Assembly (NCBI RefSeq): GCF_000316605.1
Contig: NC_019683.1
Location: forward strand, 372,001-436,000
Length of the DNA stretch: 64,000 nucleotides
Source: [Leptolyngbya] sp. PCC 7376
GTDB taxonomy: Bacteria; Cyanobacteriota; Cyanobacteriia; Cyanobacteriales; MRBY01
Reading direction: 5' to 3'
The translations under genes were made by a program, and so were the position numbers. Below, one piece after another: positions 17,156 through 27,668 of this stretch. Positions within the stretch are counted from its first letter, which is position 1. Each line of letters starts with the position of its first letter. The notes under the pieces are model-generated. The model was not told the origin of the DNA and made no database searches. It worked only from the letters and a program-made list of their open reading frames with translations.

Positions 17156-18601
17156 TTAAACGGCATTTAATGCTTGGGAAAGGCGATCGCCATCCCAACC
17201 TTTCTGGTGGAGAAGTACCCAAGATTGCATTAAATCGGGCCCTTGCAACTTACCCATTAGACCTGCACGAAGAGATTTCATTACAAGGCCTTTTTTCACA
17301 CCGTGGACTTTAGTGACATCTTTGATAATCGCTTTGCAACCAGCGACATCTAGCTCGTCAGTTTCTTTAAGTGCTTTCAAAACATCCTGCAATACCGTCA
17401 CAACACCCTCAGTTTGGAGCTGCTTGGTTGCTTTCTCATCAAGTTCGATAGCATTACCAAACAACAATTCAGTTTCCTTCACGACATCAGTCAATCGCGT
17501 TAGACTCGGCTGCACCAGTTCAGTCAAAGTCTCTAACCAGGAGCGATCGCCTAAATATTCACCGTGCCCAGCTTCTTCAAGGTAGGGAATCAAAGCATCA
17601 GTCAGCTCAGCACCAGGCATCTCGTGGAGGTATTGGGAATTAATCCAGTCAAGTTTATCCCAATCAAATTTTGCACCAGCTTTATTCACACGGTCGAGAG
17701 AAAACTGCTTGGCAGCCTCATCCAACGTAAAAATTTCCTGAGTAGAATCAGGTGCAGTCCAGCCGAGTAAAGTCATGTAGTTCGACAAAGCCGGAGCAGT
17801 GAAACCCATCTTTCGGAAATCATCCACTGACGTTACACCATCACGCTTCGATAGCTTGCGGCCTTCTTGATTAAGAATGAGCGGCGTATGGGCAAATTGA
17901 GGCACTTTTGCGCCAAGCGCTTCATACAAAAGAATTTGTTTTGCGGTATTGGCAATATGATCTTCACCACGAATGACGTGAGAAATTTGCATATCCACAT
18001 CGTCTACCACAACAGCAAGATTATAGAGAGGCTGGCCAAAAGCTTCGTCTCCTTCGGGTGTTCTTGCAATCACCATGTCGCCACCGAGATCACTGCCTTG
18101 CCAAGACATATTGCCGCGGACTAAATCCTTCCAAATAATTTGTTGGCCATCATCAATTTTGAAACGAATCACAGAAGTACGACCTTCTGTCTCAAAAGCA
18201 GTTCTCTCTTCATCAGTGAGATTGCGGTGGCGGTTATCGTAGCGAGGGGCTTGATTATTCGCTTTTTGTGTTTCTCGCATTGCATCGAGTTCTTCGGGAG
18301 TGCAATAGCAACGGTATGCCAAGCCTTTATCTAGGAGGGTTTGGATAGCGGCTTTGTATTGATCGAGGCGTTGGGTTTGGAAGAATGGGCCTTCATCCCA
18401 AGTCATGCCCAGCCACTCAAGACCGGATTTAATATTTTCGGTATATTCGGGGCGCGATCGCTCGGTATCAGTATCTTCAACGCGGAGAATAAAAGTACCG
18501 CCTTGGTTGCGGGCAAAGAGCCAATTAAATACGGCAGTTCTGGCAGTACCAATATGGAGGTTACCAGTGGGGCTAGGGGCAATACGAACGCGAACGGTCA
18601 C
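17156..18601 (-). CDS. gltX: Glutamyl-tRNA synthetase
   Basis: A 481-residue class I synthetase that charges tRNA-Glu; in cyanobacteria the product also feeds tetrapyrrole synthesis through glutamyl-tRNA reductase. The HIGH motif appears as [14 protein letters not shown] (residues 8-21) and the KMSKS motif as [10 protein letters not shown] near residue 250. The catalytic fold and the helical anticodon-binding C-domain follow in order, with a normal bacterial length. It starts at ATG 18601 ([13 protein letters not shown]). An IS982/IS630 island lies 94 bases downstream of its stop but leaves the gene and its terminator whole. Confidence 0.97.
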   Translation of the reverse strand: MTVRVRIAPSPTGNLHIGTARTAVFNWLFARNQGGTFILRVEDTDTERSRPEYTENIKSGLEWLGMTWDEGPFFQTQRLDQYKAAIQTLLDKGLAYRCYCTPEELDAMRETQKANNQAPRYDNRHRNLTDEERTAFETEGRTSVIRFKIDDGQQIIWKDLVRGNMSWQGSDLGGDMVIARTPEGDEAFGQPLYNLAVVVDDVDMQISHVIRGEDHIANTAKQILLYEALGAKVPQFAHTPLILNQEGRKLSKRDGVTSVDDFRKMGFTAPALSNYMTLLGWTAPDSTQEIFTLDEAAKQFSLDRVNKAGAKFDWDKLDWINSQYLHEMPGAELTDALIPYLEEAGHGEYLGDRSWLETLTELVQPSLTRLTDVVKETELLFGNAIELDEKATKQLQTEGVVTVLQDVLKALKETDELDVAGCKAIIKDVTKVHGVKKGLVMKSLRAGLMGKLQGPDLMQSWVLLHQKGWDGDRLSQALNAV

Positions 18602-18679
18602 AGAGTTAATCCTTTTGTATAAGTTTTTAGTTTAGGTTTAATATTTTCCCATTGTCTTTCAGGAAATTGAAGTAACAAC

Positions 18680-18710
18680 AAAAAAACATCGCCTTACAAG
18701 AAGACGATGT
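18680..18710 (-). terminator. Terminator of psaE
   Basis: On the minus strand, 42 bases after the psaE stop, a 10-pair stem with one T-G pair (ACATCGtCTT...AAGgCGATGT) and a 5-base loop is followed by seven T (complement of 18680-18686). It is a typical intrinsic terminator. Confidence 0.85.
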
Positions 18711-18751
18711 GGGAAATTGAGTTTACTGTCAGAAATCACGAGATTGAAGAT

Positions 18752-18964
18752 TTAGCTAACAACTTCAAGCTCATGTTCTGCGAAGTTATTAGTGTTGAGA
18801 CCACTGGGGTTACCGCTGAAACCGGTGTAGTTTACTTTGTCGAAGCGAACAATAACAGGATAGATGATGCCGCTCTTATCAACGCTGGCAACTGTACCAA
18901 CGTCTTTGTACCAGTAGGACTCTTTACGGAGAATGCGAACTTTAGCACCGCGTGCAATTGCCAT
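18752..18964 (-). CDS. psaE: Photosystem I subunit PsaE
   Basis: A 70-residue stromal subunit of photosystem I with an SH3-like barrel. It supports ferredoxin docking and cyclic electron flow on the cytoplasmic face of the thylakoid. The sequence opens [17 protein letters not shown] and has [15 protein letters not shown] near residue 38-52, both hallmarks of PsaE. A GAGGA ribosome site lies about 10 bases before the ATG. It is single, between gltX and the DUF6391 gene on the same strand, and has its own strong terminator. That fits its high expression as a one-gene unit. Confidence 0.98.
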   Translation of the reverse strand: MAIARGAKVRILRKESYWYKDVGTVASVDKSGIIYPVIVRFDKVNYTGFSGNPSGLNTNNFAEHELEVVS

Positions 18965-19063
18965 TCTATTTTTCCTCTAAAACGAATACTAAAAAAGTAA
19001 TTAGACTTATGAAATAAGCGTACTATCGCAGAGTAGATTTCTGTAACACAGTGAGTTTAAGTT

Positions 19064-19684
19064 TTATTGCGAATCTTGCCAGCGCAGACGTACAAAGTGA
19101 CTCTGATTGCCAGTCCAATCGGTGCTTTCTTCGATTTCTTCAATGGCGAGATTAAAAGGAATTGCGGTGGTGAGATATCTCTGGGCATATCGGCCAACCT
19201 CTGGGGCGATCGCCATGGCAGTGGCAGCGGCAGTGCCCATCCCAACAAGCTGAGAAATCGGATCTTTGGGCAGAAGCCATGAGGCTCCAGCAGCTAAGCC
19301 AGCGGTTAAAAACATTGTTACAGAAAAGTTTGTGCCACAGCGGGGATGTACGGCTAAATTCCCTTCGCCAGACCGGAGGCGATCGCCCGCATTCGCGACA
19401 GCTCGATAGAGATCCGTTTTGTCCACCGCGCCATAAAGATAAAACCCCTTTTCAGTAGACATCCCACCGAGTTCGGCATAGCCTCGCCGCCATTCTGCGG
19501 GAAATTGCTCAGCAATCTCCGTCAACATCCACACTGTGCCATGTTCGAGAGCATGGACTTGACGTACCACCAAAGCTTCCCGTAATCCTGGCACAAAATT
19601 GAGCTGGGCAATTAGCTCTTGATCTAATGTTTGCTGCGGCACAAACCAACCTTCATCCCAAAACGGCTCATTCACTGTCGTCAT
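19064..19684 (-). CDS. DUF6391 family membrane protein
   Basis: A 206-residue cyanobacterial protein of unknown function. The conserved HALEHGTVW motif (about residues 44-52) and the later HPRCGTNFSVTMFL segment are typical of the family. Two hydrophobic stretches follow (about 124-140 and 151-166: LTAGLAAGASWLL, then VGMGTAAATAMAIAP). The His, Glu and Cys pattern could bind metal, but this is only inference. The start at 19684 (MTTVNEPFWDEG) is preferred since AGAGGA lies about 9 bases upstream; an ATG at 19720 adds 12 residues without a ribosome site. It lies downstream of the M50 protease gene. Confidence 0.82.
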   Translation of the reverse strand: MTTVNEPFWDEGWFVPQQTLDQELIAQLNFVPGLREALVVRQVHALEHGTVWMLTEIAEQFPAEWRRGYAELGGMSTEKGFYLYGAVDKTDLYRAVANAGDRLRSGEGNLAVHPRCGTNFSVTMFLTAGLAAGASWLLPKDPISQLVGMGTAAATAMAIAPEVGRYAQRYLTTAIPFNLAIEEIEESTDWTGNQSHFVRLRWQDSQ

Positions 19685-19745
19685 AATCTGTAGTCCTCTG
19701 TCTGAAGCTTCAGAGGCCATTTAGCTAGCGTTTCTATTCTAGCGA

Positions 19746-21257
19746 CTACGACCCGATGCCAAGTTGTCCTGCCAAACTGGGGCTCAGAGGAATGAGGGTG
19801 ATCAACATAAATAACAATGCTACTAAACCAAGAATTGCTCGACCATCGTCTGGTTCTAGCAATTCATTCAGACTAGGACGTTCAGCATCACGCTGGAGAA
19901 ACGCAATAATCAGCGCCCAATACAAGGGAATGGGATTGGAGGGATTAAATAACGCGACCAAACCTAAAACGACAAGAGTTGCGAGGGTTGTACGTCGTGC
20001 CGTTTTACGGCCATAAATCGCCTGAATGACTCGACCACCGTCTAGGCAACCAGCAGGCATTAGGTTTAAGGCACTGATCACCAAACCGAGCCACCCCAAA
20101 ATAGTGAGGGGATGGATAGCGACAACGGCTTCTTGAATGGCATCACCCATAAAGAGACGGGCAAGGGTTCCCACAAGGATTGAGCCTTGGAAAAATTGGC
20201 TCGGAATTTGGAAAAGGCTATTTGGTTGGGATAGGGCAAAACCGCTCACCAACATCAAGATAGAGAGTAATCCTCCTGCAATTGGTCCGGCGATCGCAAT
20301 GTCAAAGAGGGCAGTGCGAGTGGGTAATAGAGATTCAAAACGAGTAATTGAACCGAATGCACCAATTTGCCAATTTGGAAGGAAAAAAGGAACGCTGAGC
20401 TTCACATCATATTTTTTGCTGACGACCCAGTGGGCAATTTCATGGGCACCAAGAACCACCCATAACCCCAAGCTCAGAGGTAATACTTCTTTGTAGCGGG
20501 AAATATTACTAGACAAATCAAAGCCCTGTAAAATGCCGAGGGCTTCAAGGGTCGTGGCGAGGGCGGCGAGTAAGAGAACTAAGGCTAAATTTTTCTGGAC
20601 AAGAGTGGTCGTTTTCGGATCATTGGTACTGGGTAAAACAATCACAACGGGTCTATTTTCAGGATCCTCCACTAAAAATAAACGGTATTTATCTCCAAGG
20701 CGATCGCCTAATTTTGTTGTTAGTTTCTGGTGGGTTAACTCCGGATCTCCACGTAAGTTCCCTTTAAAAATCGCGCCATCTTGGTAGGGAATAGACTCCG
20801 TAGAGAAAAAAGTGTCAATCCCAAAAATCCCCTTAATAGCCTGCAAATCTTCGGCATCGATAGGATCAATCATCGGCTCAGAAGTATCATTCGCAGCGGA
20901 ATTTGGTGCAGTCTCCTGAGTTGATTCGTTCTGGCGGTTTTCTTCTTCCTGAATGCGGGCGATCGCCTTTTGTTTAAGCTCTTCAGCTTGTCCTGCTTCT
21001 CGCCGCAAATTACCGAGGTACATATACATACCTGCCGACGAGACCAACAGCATTAATACCCCAAGCACACTGAGACTAATACCAAGCAGTACACAGCTGA
21101 TAAAGACGAGCCATGGCATTGTCACTGTGAGGGATTGCCCCCAAGCGAGTAGGCCAACACGACCTTGTTTCTGTGATCGCTGATATCCCCACAAAACCAT
21201 GCCAAACGTTGTGACCGCTAAAAAGATTAGTGCAGAGGTTTCCGGAGAAAAAACCAT
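19746..21257 (-). CDS. Site-2-type zinc metalloprotease (M50), EGY-like
   Basis: A 503-residue intramembrane protease. Two N-terminal membrane helices (about 8-25 and 48-80) precede an acidic soluble region (about 90-200) containing IFKGNLRGDPE, the GNLR motif of the plant EGY1-like branch. The membrane domain then carries the zinc ligands HEIAHW (about 270) and NLMPAGCLDGGR (about 398), with several more helices. Plant EGY1 acts in chloroplast development; the cyanobacterial substrate is unknown. It is followed by the DUF6391 gene at 61 bases. Intact catalytic HExxH and the DG motif suggest an active enzyme. Confidence 0.92.
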   Translation of the reverse strand: MVFSPETSALIFLAVTTFGMVLWGYQRSQKQGRVGLLAWGQSLTVTMPWLVFISCVLLGISLSVLGVLMLLVSSAGMYMYLGNLRREAGQAEELKQKAIARIQEEENRQNESTQETAPNSAANDTSEPMIDPIDAEDLQAIKGIFGIDTFFSTESIPYQDGAIFKGNLRGDPELTHQKLTTKLGDRLGDKYRLFLVEDPENRPVVIVLPSTNDPKTTTLVQKNLALVLLLAALATTLEALGILQGFDLSSNISRYKEVLPLSLGLWVVLGAHEIAHWVVSKKYDVKLSVPFFLPNWQIGAFGSITRFESLLPTRTALFDIAIAGPIAGGLLSILMLVSGFALSQPNSLFQIPSQFFQGSILVGTLARLFMGDAIQEAVVAIHPLTILGWLGLVISALNLMPAGCLDGGRVIQAIYGRKTARRTTLATLVVLGLVALFNPSNPIPLYWALIIAFLQRDAERPSLNELLEPDDGRAILGLVALLFMLITLIPLSPSLAGQLGIGS

Positions 21258-21380
21258 AATGTGTTGTTAAATATCTGTTTTTTATGTTCTACATATTCTA
21301 AGGGGATTTGAAGCTAAAGGTTTTCCGGTGGCGATCGCCCAATCACTGAAACTCAGGTTATTACTTTGCCGCATCACATC

Positions 21381-22496
21381 CTAATCCGACAACAAATCCA
21401 GCTGTGTCGTTTGAGGTTTGACTCCATCTATCAAGCCTAAATGTTTGCGTGCATTCACCGTCACAACCCGTCCCCTCGGCGTACGATTTAGAAATCCAAT
21501 TTGTAGAAGGTAAGGTTCGTAAACTTCTTCAATAGTTTTGCTGTCTTCTCCAGTTGCAGCAGCGATCGCCTCCACACCCACAGGGCCACCGCCAAAATGA
21601 CTCACCATCGTTTCGAGAATTAGACGGTCTGTCCAATCCAAACCCAACGGATCAACGTTATACAAATCCATGGCCGTGGCAGCCACCTCTTGATTAATCT
21701 CATCAAACCCTTTCACTTGGGCATAATCCCGGATGCGTCGTAACAATCGGTTCGCAATCCTTGGCGTTCCCCGCGCCCGTCTCGCAATGGCGATCGCCCC
21801 CTCTTCAGTGACAGGCTGTCCAAGAATTTTGGAACTTCGGTGCACAATAGCAACCAGCTCATCCACTTCGTAAAATCGTAGCCGTTGAATCAAACCAAAC
21901 CGATCTCGCAGCGGTGACGTTAAAGAACCAACTTTTGTCGTCGCGCCGATGAGCGTAAAGGGTTTCAGAGGAATACTCCGAGTTCTCGCACTGACCCCTT
22001 TTCCAATCGTGATATCGAGCCGACTATCTTCCATCGCCGGATAAAGCAATTCTTCCGCCATACGGTTCAGTCGATGGATTTCGTCGATAAACAAAATATC
22101 GCCTGCCTCTAGCCCCACCAAAAGTCCACTAATATCGCGAGGACGTTCCAAAGCTGGAGCTGCCGTAATTTTGCATTTGACTCCCATTTCCGCCGCCAAA
22201 ATCAACGACATTGTGGTTTTCCCTAACCCCGGTGGCCCATAGAGCAGCATATGATCTAGCGGTTCTTGACGGGATTTCGCCGCGGCGATTGCAATGCCCA
22301 AAACCTCCTTTAAATCCTTTTGCCCCAGATAATCTGCCAAAGTTTGGGGACGAATACGATCTTCAGACGTAGAGTGATCTGTCTCATTCGGTAAAGCTTG
22401 GCTATTAGTGAGCGGGTCACGCCCTGAACTACGGGTTGTTTTTTCCTGTTTTGGCGGTGTATTACCTTGGCTTCGTTTAATCGCCATTGCTTGCAA
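21381..22496 (-). CDS. ruvB: Holliday junction branch migration helicase RuvB
   Basis: A 371-residue AAA+ motor that drives branch migration with RuvA in recombinational repair. The Walker A motif [14 protein letters not shown] (about 83-96), Walker [10 protein letters not shown], sensor region IGATTKVG and arginine-finger region RDRFG are all present. The C-terminal winged helix ends with [16 protein letters not shown]. The first 50 residues are a hydrophilic extension rich in Lys, Arg and Ser, longer than in E. coli and usual in cyanobacteria. ATG at 22496 or the second ATG at 22487 could both serve as start. No ruvA or ruvC lies nearby. Confidence 0.97.
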   Translation of the reverse strand: MQAMAIKRSQGNTPPKQEKTTRSSGRDPLTNSQALPNETDHSTSEDRIRPQTLADYLGQKDLKEVLGIAIAAAKSRQEPLDHMLLYGPPGLGKTTMSLILAAEMGVKCKITAAPALERPRDISGLLVGLEAGDILFIDEIHRLNRMAEELLYPAMEDSRLDITIGKGVSARTRSIPLKPFTLIGATTKVGSLTSPLRDRFGLIQRLRFYEVDELVAIVHRSSKILGQPVTEEGAIAIARRARGTPRIANRLLRRIRDYAQVKGFDEINQEVAATAMDLYNVDPLGLDWTDRLILETMVSHFGGGPVGVEAIAAATGEDSKTIEEVYEPYLLQIGFLNRTPRGRVVTVNARKHLGLIDGVKPQTTQLDLLSD

Positions 22497-22714
22497 AATA
22501 AAACATCTGTTCTTCTATCCTATGCTGAATTTTCTCTGGGGCGATCGCCTAATACGGAGACCAAAAGACATAACATCATCATTTGTGCGACAAATCACCT
22601 AAGGAAGATTGCAGCTTTAGGTAGAATAATGAGCAATTCACCCAGGGTGTCATAAGCCTATAACGCTTTTCTTTCTGATCACCGTAAACGAACAATTCGA
22701 GGACAACAATATTC

Positions 22715-23905
22715 ATGAAAGCCATGATTCTGGCAGCGGGCAGGGGCACAAGGGTACGCCCCATCACCTATACCATCCCCAAGCCTCTGATTCCAATTTT
22801 GCAGAAACCAGTAATGGAATTTTTACTGGATCTTCTCGCCGAACATGGCTTCGACCAAATTATGGTGAATGTCAGCCACCTCGCCCACGAAATTGAAGGC
22901 TATTTCAAGGATGGGCAGCGCTATGGCGTTAACCTTGCCTATTCCTTTGAGGGCAGTATCGAAGATGGTGAGCTAAAAGGAGATGCCCTTGGTTCTGCAG
23001 GTGGTATCCGAAAGATTCAGGACTTCAATCCCTTTTTTGACGATACTTTTATCGTGATGTGCGGGGATGCTTTAATCGACCTTGACCTCACTGAAGCAGT
23101 AAAATGGCACCGCGAAAAAGGGGCGATCGCCACAATTGTGACCAAATCTGTCCCTCTCGAAGATGTGCCAAGCTATGGCGTTGTGGTCACCGATGACGAA
23201 GGTCGGATCGAAAGCTTCCAAGAAAAACCTTCCGTCGAAGAAGCCCTCAGCAATAAGATCAACACTGGCATCTATATCTTTGAACCCGAAGTAATCGACT
23301 ATATCCCACCCAATTGCGAATTTGATATTGGTGGCGAACTCTTCCCGAAACTGGTTGAAGCAAAGGCTCCATTTTTCGCCCTTGATATGGACTTTGAATG
23401 GGTAGATATCGGTAAAGTCCCTGATTATTGGCAAGCGATTCAAGATGTGTTGCAGGGCAAAGTCAAAAATGTTGGTATTCCTGGTATCGAAGTGAAACCA
23501 GGTGTTTACACAGGCTTAAACGTTGCAGTGAACTGGGACAAGGTCGAAATCGAAGGCCCTGTTTATATTGGTGGCATGACCCGCATTGAAGATGGTGCAA
23601 AAATTGTTGGCCCTACCATGATTGGCCCCAGCTGCTGGATTTGTTCTGGAGCAACAGTCGATAGTAGCGTGATTTTTGAATATTCCCGCCTTGGTTCTGG
23701 GGTCAGAATCAAAGACAAGCTGGTATTTGGTCGCTATTGCGTCGATAAAACAGGGGCAACTATTGATCTTCAAGAAACAGCTCTCGACTGGTGGATTACC
23801 GATGCCCGCCATGCAAACCCGCCAGAAGCACCAATCGACGCAAATCCTCATGTTGCAGAAAGTCTAGAGCTCGAAGAATTTCTCAACGCCGCAGCGGTTG
23901 AATAG
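22715..23905 (+). CDS. Sugar-phosphate nucleotidyltransferase (probable mannose-1-phosphate guanylyltransferase)
   Basis: A 396-residue NTP-sugar pyrophosphorylase that makes an activated sugar for cell-surface polysaccharide. The catalytic domain begins KAMILAAGRGTRVRPITYTIPKP (split as the GxGTR signature and the PKP motif) and has FIVMCGDALIDLDL and FEWVDIGKVPDY. The C-terminal third is a left-handed beta-helix of hexapeptide type (VKPGVYTGLNVAV, EGPVYIGGMTRIEDGAKIVGPTMIG). In several cyanobacteria the related protein is about twice as long because of a fused phosphomannomutase domain; none is present here. Substrate choice of GDP-mannose over another nucleotide sugar is inferred. Confidence 0.85.
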   Translation: MKAMILAAGRGTRVRPITYTIPKPLIPILQKPVMEFLLDLLAEHGFDQIMVNVSHLAHEIEGYFKDGQRYGVNLAYSFEGSIEDGELKGDALGSAGGIRKIQDFNPFFDDTFIVMCGDALIDLDLTEAVKWHREKGAIATIVTKSVPLEDVPSYGVVVTDDEGRIESFQEKPSVEEALSNKINTGIYIFEPEVIDYIPPNCEFDIGGELFPKLVEAKAPFFALDMDFEWVDIGKVPDYWQAIQDVLQGKVKNVGIPGIEVKPGVYTGLNVAVNWDKVEIEGPVYIGGMTRIEDGAKIVGPTMIGPSCWICSGATVDSSVIFEYSRLGSGVRIKDKLVFGRYCVDKTGATIDLQETALDWWITDARHANPPEAPIDANPHVAESLELEEFLNAAAVE

Positions 23906-23941
23906 AGACAGATTACTTTGTCATCATCATTAAATGGAGCT

Positions 23942-25402
23942 TCAGCTAGAGGCTCCTTTTTGTTTGAGAAAAGTCACAACTGCGTCGCATTTATTAAATT
24001 GCGCAATTTTTAGTGCTGTATCACCGCGTTGATTAGTGGCATTAAGATCAAGCTCTGACACACGGTCGAGCAGCAATGCAACAGCATCAATAAAGCCACG
24101 GTGAGCGGCCCACATCAATGGTGTTGCGCCAAAATCATCGCGGGCATTCACATCAGCTTCCGCAGCAATCAGGGTATTCATTAACCCTAAATTCCCTTTA
24201 TCAGCGGCTTGCATCAATAAAGTTTTGCCTTTTGCCAATTTTTGATTCGGGTCAGCACCTCGATCAATCAGAATATTAATCAATTGTTCATATTGTTCTT
24301 TGATGGCAATAGTTAATGTCGTTTCACCATCATTGCTGAAGTTAATATCTGCGCCACGATCTAATAACTGCTGGGCGATCGCCTGATGATTTTGATAGGC
24401 AGCAATGAGGAGTGGCGTATCGCCTTGGTCATTCACAAGATCAACCTTTGCACCATTTTTCAACAAACAACTCACGATATCTCCATGACCTTCAAGGGTT
24501 GCCACATGCAGTGCTGTATCGCCAGCATCATCTTTCCCATTAATCGCAAGGGAACGAGACAGTAAAAATTGAACCAATTTTAAACTGCCAGACATCGCAG
24601 CCAGGGGCAATACATTTTCTGTTTCAGGGAAAGTTGCACCAGCAGCTAATAGCCTCTCGGCGATCGCCTCATCTCCTTGTTCAATTGCCAAAATCAGCGC
24701 CGTATCCCCGTCTAAATCACTAAAAGTAGCCTGCGCCCCCGCAGTTAAAAGCAGCTCGACAATCTCGATATTGCCAGTCATCGCAGCGTGCATTAATGGT
24801 GTGCGCCCATCACCACTGGGTAAATTCGGATTTGCACCAAACTCCAGCAACACCTCTAGACAGGCGATCGCCTGTTCTGACACAGCTAAAACTAATCCTC
24901 CATGACCTTGATAGGGATTAGCCCCTTTTTCGAGCAGTAACCTAACCACATCTGGATGTCGGCCTTGGATCGCTAAATTCAAAGCAGTATCTTGATCTTG
25001 ATCGCTTTGATTAATTGTTGCCCCAGCCGCCAAGAGCTTTTCGACAATAGCTTTTGACCCTTTATAAGCGGCCACCATTAACGCCGTTGTACCGTCCTCA
25101 TTCACTAAATTGACACTGGCTCCAACAGATAACAACTTGTCGACTACCCGCTCCTGCTGAGCCATAGCTGCCACCATCAGCGCGGTCAACCCATGACGAC
25201 CCGGCAAATCAGGTGCTGCCCCAAACTCTAAACAGAGATTGACCAGATCCAAATTCCCCAGTTGACTCGCATACATCAACGGACTCGTGCGATCGCCATC
25301 TACACAGTTCACATCAGCCCCCTTCTCCAGCATCAACCGCACCGTGCCGATCTCCTGTTGTCGTATCGCTTGGCAAAATGCCAGATCAATTGGCAGACCC
25401 AT
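23942..25402 (-). CDS. Ankyrin repeat protein
   Basis: A 486-residue protein built almost wholly of about 14 ankyrin repeats of about 33 residues from residue 6 to the end. Typical units read DGTTALMVAAYKGSKAIVEKLLAAGA and DTALHVATLEGHGDIV. It has no signal peptide, membrane segment or enzyme domain. Ankyrin stacks act as protein-binding scaffolds, so a cytoplasmic interaction role is likely, but no partner can be named. The gene converges with the nucleotidyltransferase gene, with 36 bases between the stops. Confidence 0.92.
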   Translation of the reverse strand: MGLPIDLAFCQAIRQQEIGTVRLMLEKGADVNCVDGDRTSPLMYASQLGNLDLVNLCLEFGAAPDLPGRHGLTALMVAAMAQQERVVDKLLSVGASVNLVNEDGTTALMVAAYKGSKAIVEKLLAAGATINQSDQDQDTALNLAIQGRHPDVVRLLLEKGANPYQGHGGLVLAVSEQAIACLEVLLEFGANPNLPSGDGRTPLMHAAMTGNIEIVELLLTAGAQATFSDLDGDTALILAIEQGDEAIAERLLAAGATFPETENVLPLAAMSGSLKLVQFLLSRSLAINGKDDAGDTALHVATLEGHGDIVSCLLKNGAKVDLVNDQGDTPLLIAAYQNHQAIAQQLLDRGADINFSNDGETTLTIAIKEQYEQLINILIDRGADPNQKLAKGKTLLMQAADKGNLGLMNTLIAAEADVNARDDFGATPLMWAAHRGFIDAVALLLDRVSELDLNATNQRGDTALKIAQFNKCDAVVTFLKQKGASS

Positions 25403-25562
25403 AACCAGACTCCATAACTTCAGAAAACCTTATCTAAAACGATCGAAGCATAACCTTTCCCCATGACGCGACAATCAGCAATACATTGTTTTCATTTATG
25501 AAGGGGATGAGTTAACTTTTATAAAGATTCGCAACACTACTTGAGGAAAAATTTAACTCGAT

Positions 25563-26027
25563 ATGGCTATCCCAGAATCAGTTAAAGTCTGGTCACAATT
25601 TGCTCACCCCGCGATGATGTGGGTGCTCTTCGGACTGGCAATCTATGCAATGTATCTCGGTTTTCAGAGTCGTCGTACCCGTTCTGCAGAAAAAGAAGTC
25701 CGCAAAGAACTCATTAAAAAACAGTTTGGTTTCAAGCACCATCAGATCGGTGCAGCCCTGCTCGCATTTATGGTTCTCGGTACCATCGGCGGCATGACAG
25801 TTACTTATATCAACAACGATAAACTTTTTGTTGGTCCCCACTTAATTGTTGGTCTCGCAATGACCGGTATTATTGCGGTTTCAGCTTCTCTGACACCATT
25901 TATGCAGCGCGGCAACGAACTCGCACGCATCACCCATATCGGTCTTAATACAGCGCTCGTCGGCTTATTCGGCTGGCAAGCAATTTCTGGTATGGATATC
26001 GTCACCAAGATTATCGGTCGTATGTAA
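25563..26027 (+). CDS. DUF4079 membrane protein
   Basis: A 154-residue membrane protein of the DUF4079 family, common in cyanobacteria. Four helices are visible: about 15-32, 62-80, 90-110 and 123-142. Histidines stand at helix ends (FAHPAMMWV, KHHQIGAALLAF, FVGPHLIVGL, ITHIGLNTALVG), a layout resembling cytochrome b561-type haem ligands; haem binding is inference. No function is established. It is a single gene flanked by minus-strand genes on both sides. Its ATG is preceded by a purine-poor leader without a strong ribosome site. Confidence 0.85.
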   Translation: MAIPESVKVWSQFAHPAMMWVLFGLAIYAMYLGFQSRRTRSAEKEVRKELIKKQFGFKHHQIGAALLAFMVLGTIGGMTVTYINNDKLFVGPHLIVGLAMTGIIAVSASLTPFMQRGNELARITHIGLNTALVGLFGWQAISGMDIVTKIIGRM

Positions 26028-26093
26028 GCTTCGAGGTGTGCGGATTAGCAAAAGCCAGTCCGACCTCAAGCTAAAAGATAGCTAGGAATAGAA

Positions 26094-26888
26094 CTACAAC
26101 ACAATACTTTGTGTAGGGGCATTGGTCTGATCAATGCCCTCTTTTTTTTGTGCTGATGTTGGTGCTGTATTAAAAGACTCTGATTGTTCTGGGCGACGCA
26201 GACAAGTAAAACAGCTAGCGCTTTTGGGGGGTTTGGGCAGGTTAAGGGTGCTATGAAAATCTTGCTGTACTTTAACAGTTAATCGCGGGGATACCTGGGC
26301 AACAATGCTTGATAGAAGGCGATCGCCTGCCGCTTGGAGAACTTTCTGGGGGAATTTGTAGATAAATTTTGGGAACTGCACTTTCACATTCAGATCGAGA
26401 TTCCAATCGACTTGAGTAATAAGCTCAGGAATCGGGCGATCGCCAAATATTTTTGCCGCTTTGTCTAAATCATGAATCGTTGAATGCCAGGTCGTATCGC
26501 TGAGCAACATTTCCGCAGAATAATCGATGGCATAGCCAAGATTTGGCTCATCAGGAACCGGCACGTTGTACATCTTGTAGAGCGTTTCCACAGGTGGATC
26601 GAGCAGCACCGCAATCTTGGGCTCAACCTCGTATCCAAAATTCCCAAACTTACCAACCGTCAAAATGTATCCTTTTTCTGTAAAGGGTTCTACCTTCATC
26701 GGATGGGCACAACGATGAAACCACCCTTCATGACGATTGAGATACTCCGCAACGACATTCGTCTCGGCGTACATGAGCATGATGCCCTTAAAACGCGTCT
26801 GGAAAGACATCGGGGGCAAGGCTACACTATTCGGACTATCCGCAAACTGAGACGAAGATTCTGAAGCGTCCATAGACTCAAAAGACAA
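26094..26888 (-). CDS. DUF1997 family protein
   Basis: A 264-residue cyanobacterial and plastid-lineage protein of unknown function. The family core spans about residues 25-215, with HEGWFHRCAHPMKVEPF, YILTVGKFGNFGYEVEPKI and a SPRLTVKVQQDFHSTLNLP segment near the end. The fold resembles lipid-binding SRPBCC/DUF1997 domains, and no catalytic motif is evident. The ends are low in complexity (Ser-rich at the start, Thr/Gln-rich at the tail). A later Met (about residue 27, MSFQTRFKGIM) is also possible as the start. Confidence 0.82.
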   Translation of the reverse strand: MSFESMDASESSSQFADSPNSVALPPMSFQTRFKGIMLMYAETNVVAEYLNRHEGWFHRCAHPMKVEPFTEKGYILTVGKFGNFGYEVEPKIAVLLDPPVETLYKMYNVPVPDEPNLGYAIDYSAEMLLSDTTWHSTIHDLDKAAKIFGDRPIPELITQVDWNLDLNVKVQFPKFIYKFPQKVLQAAGDRLLSSIVAQVSPRLTVKVQQDFHSTLNLPKPPKSASCFTCLRRPEQSESFNTAPTSAQKKEGIDQTNAPTQSIVL

Positions 26889-27011
26889 GGAATATGCTTG
26901 TTGTACCTAGAATCATGCCTACATTTCTGTAAAGTTGCATCCCAAGAAACACCAATTCATTATATTTAACAAGAGTTTATTTTGTAGTTTTGTAACGAAA
27001 GAGGCGATGAG

Positions 27012-27668
27012 ATGAAAGTTTTAGTGGCTGGGGCAACGGGTGAAACAGGACGTCGTGTCGTCCAAACTCTACTGGACAAACAAATTTCGGTACGAGCGAT
27101 GGTGCGGGATATCGACAAAGCAAAAGAGATTTTGCCTGAGGGCATTGAGTTGATAGAAGCAGATCTCCAGAAAAAATCAACTCTCGATGCGGCGATCGCC
27201 GATTGTGACTATGTGATTTCGGCGGCAGCTTCGCGACCTAGTTTAAATATTGCTGGATTTTATCAAGTGGATTATGTTGGCACAAAAAATCTTGTTGATG
27301 CGGCTGAGGCAAAAAGCGTAAAACAATTTATTCTTGTCACTTCACTCTGCGTCTCGAAATTCTTCCACCCACTCAATTTATTCGGCCTAGTATTGTTTTG
27401 GAAAAAGCAAGCAGAAGCTTATCTCATCGGTAGCTCGCTGAAACATACAATTGTCCGTCCCGGCGGCCTCAATACTGAGGCGATCGCCTCTGTCGTTCTT
27501 TCTGGTGCAGATACGGTATTTGAAGGACGTATTCCCCGCCAGCTCGTCGCCGAAATTTGTGTGGCGGCTCTGGATGATGCCAATACCTTTGATCAGATCA
27601 TCGAAGCAGTTACCGATGAAGCCGCACCAGAAAAACCATACTCCGAGCTCTTCGAGGCGATCGCCTAA
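27012..27668 (+). CDS. NAD(P)-binding atypical short-chain dehydrogenase
   Basis: A 218-residue Rossmann-fold protein of the atypical SDR family related to Ycf39/NmrA-like proteins. The dinucleotide motif GATGETGRRV lies at residues 7-16, followed by VRAMVRDIDKAKEIL, DYVISAAASRP and the QFILVTSL strand. HTIVRPGGL near residue 150 is typical of the group. The standard SDR catalytic Tyr-Lys pair is not clear, so it could be a regulatory or assembly factor instead of an enzyme. The plant and cyanobacterial relatives act in photosystem or chlorophyll-linked steps, but the exact role here is unknown. Confidence 0.85.
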   Translation: MKVLVAGATGETGRRVVQTLLDKQISVRAMVRDIDKAKEILPEGIELIEADLQKKSTLDAAIADCDYVISAAASRPSLNIAGFYQVDYVGTKNLVDAAEAKSVKQFILVTSLCVSKFFHPLNLFGLVLFWKKQAEAYLIGSSLKHTIVRPGGLNTEAIASVVLSGADTVFEGRIPRQLVAEICVAALDDANTFDQIIEAVTDEAAPEKPYSELFEAIA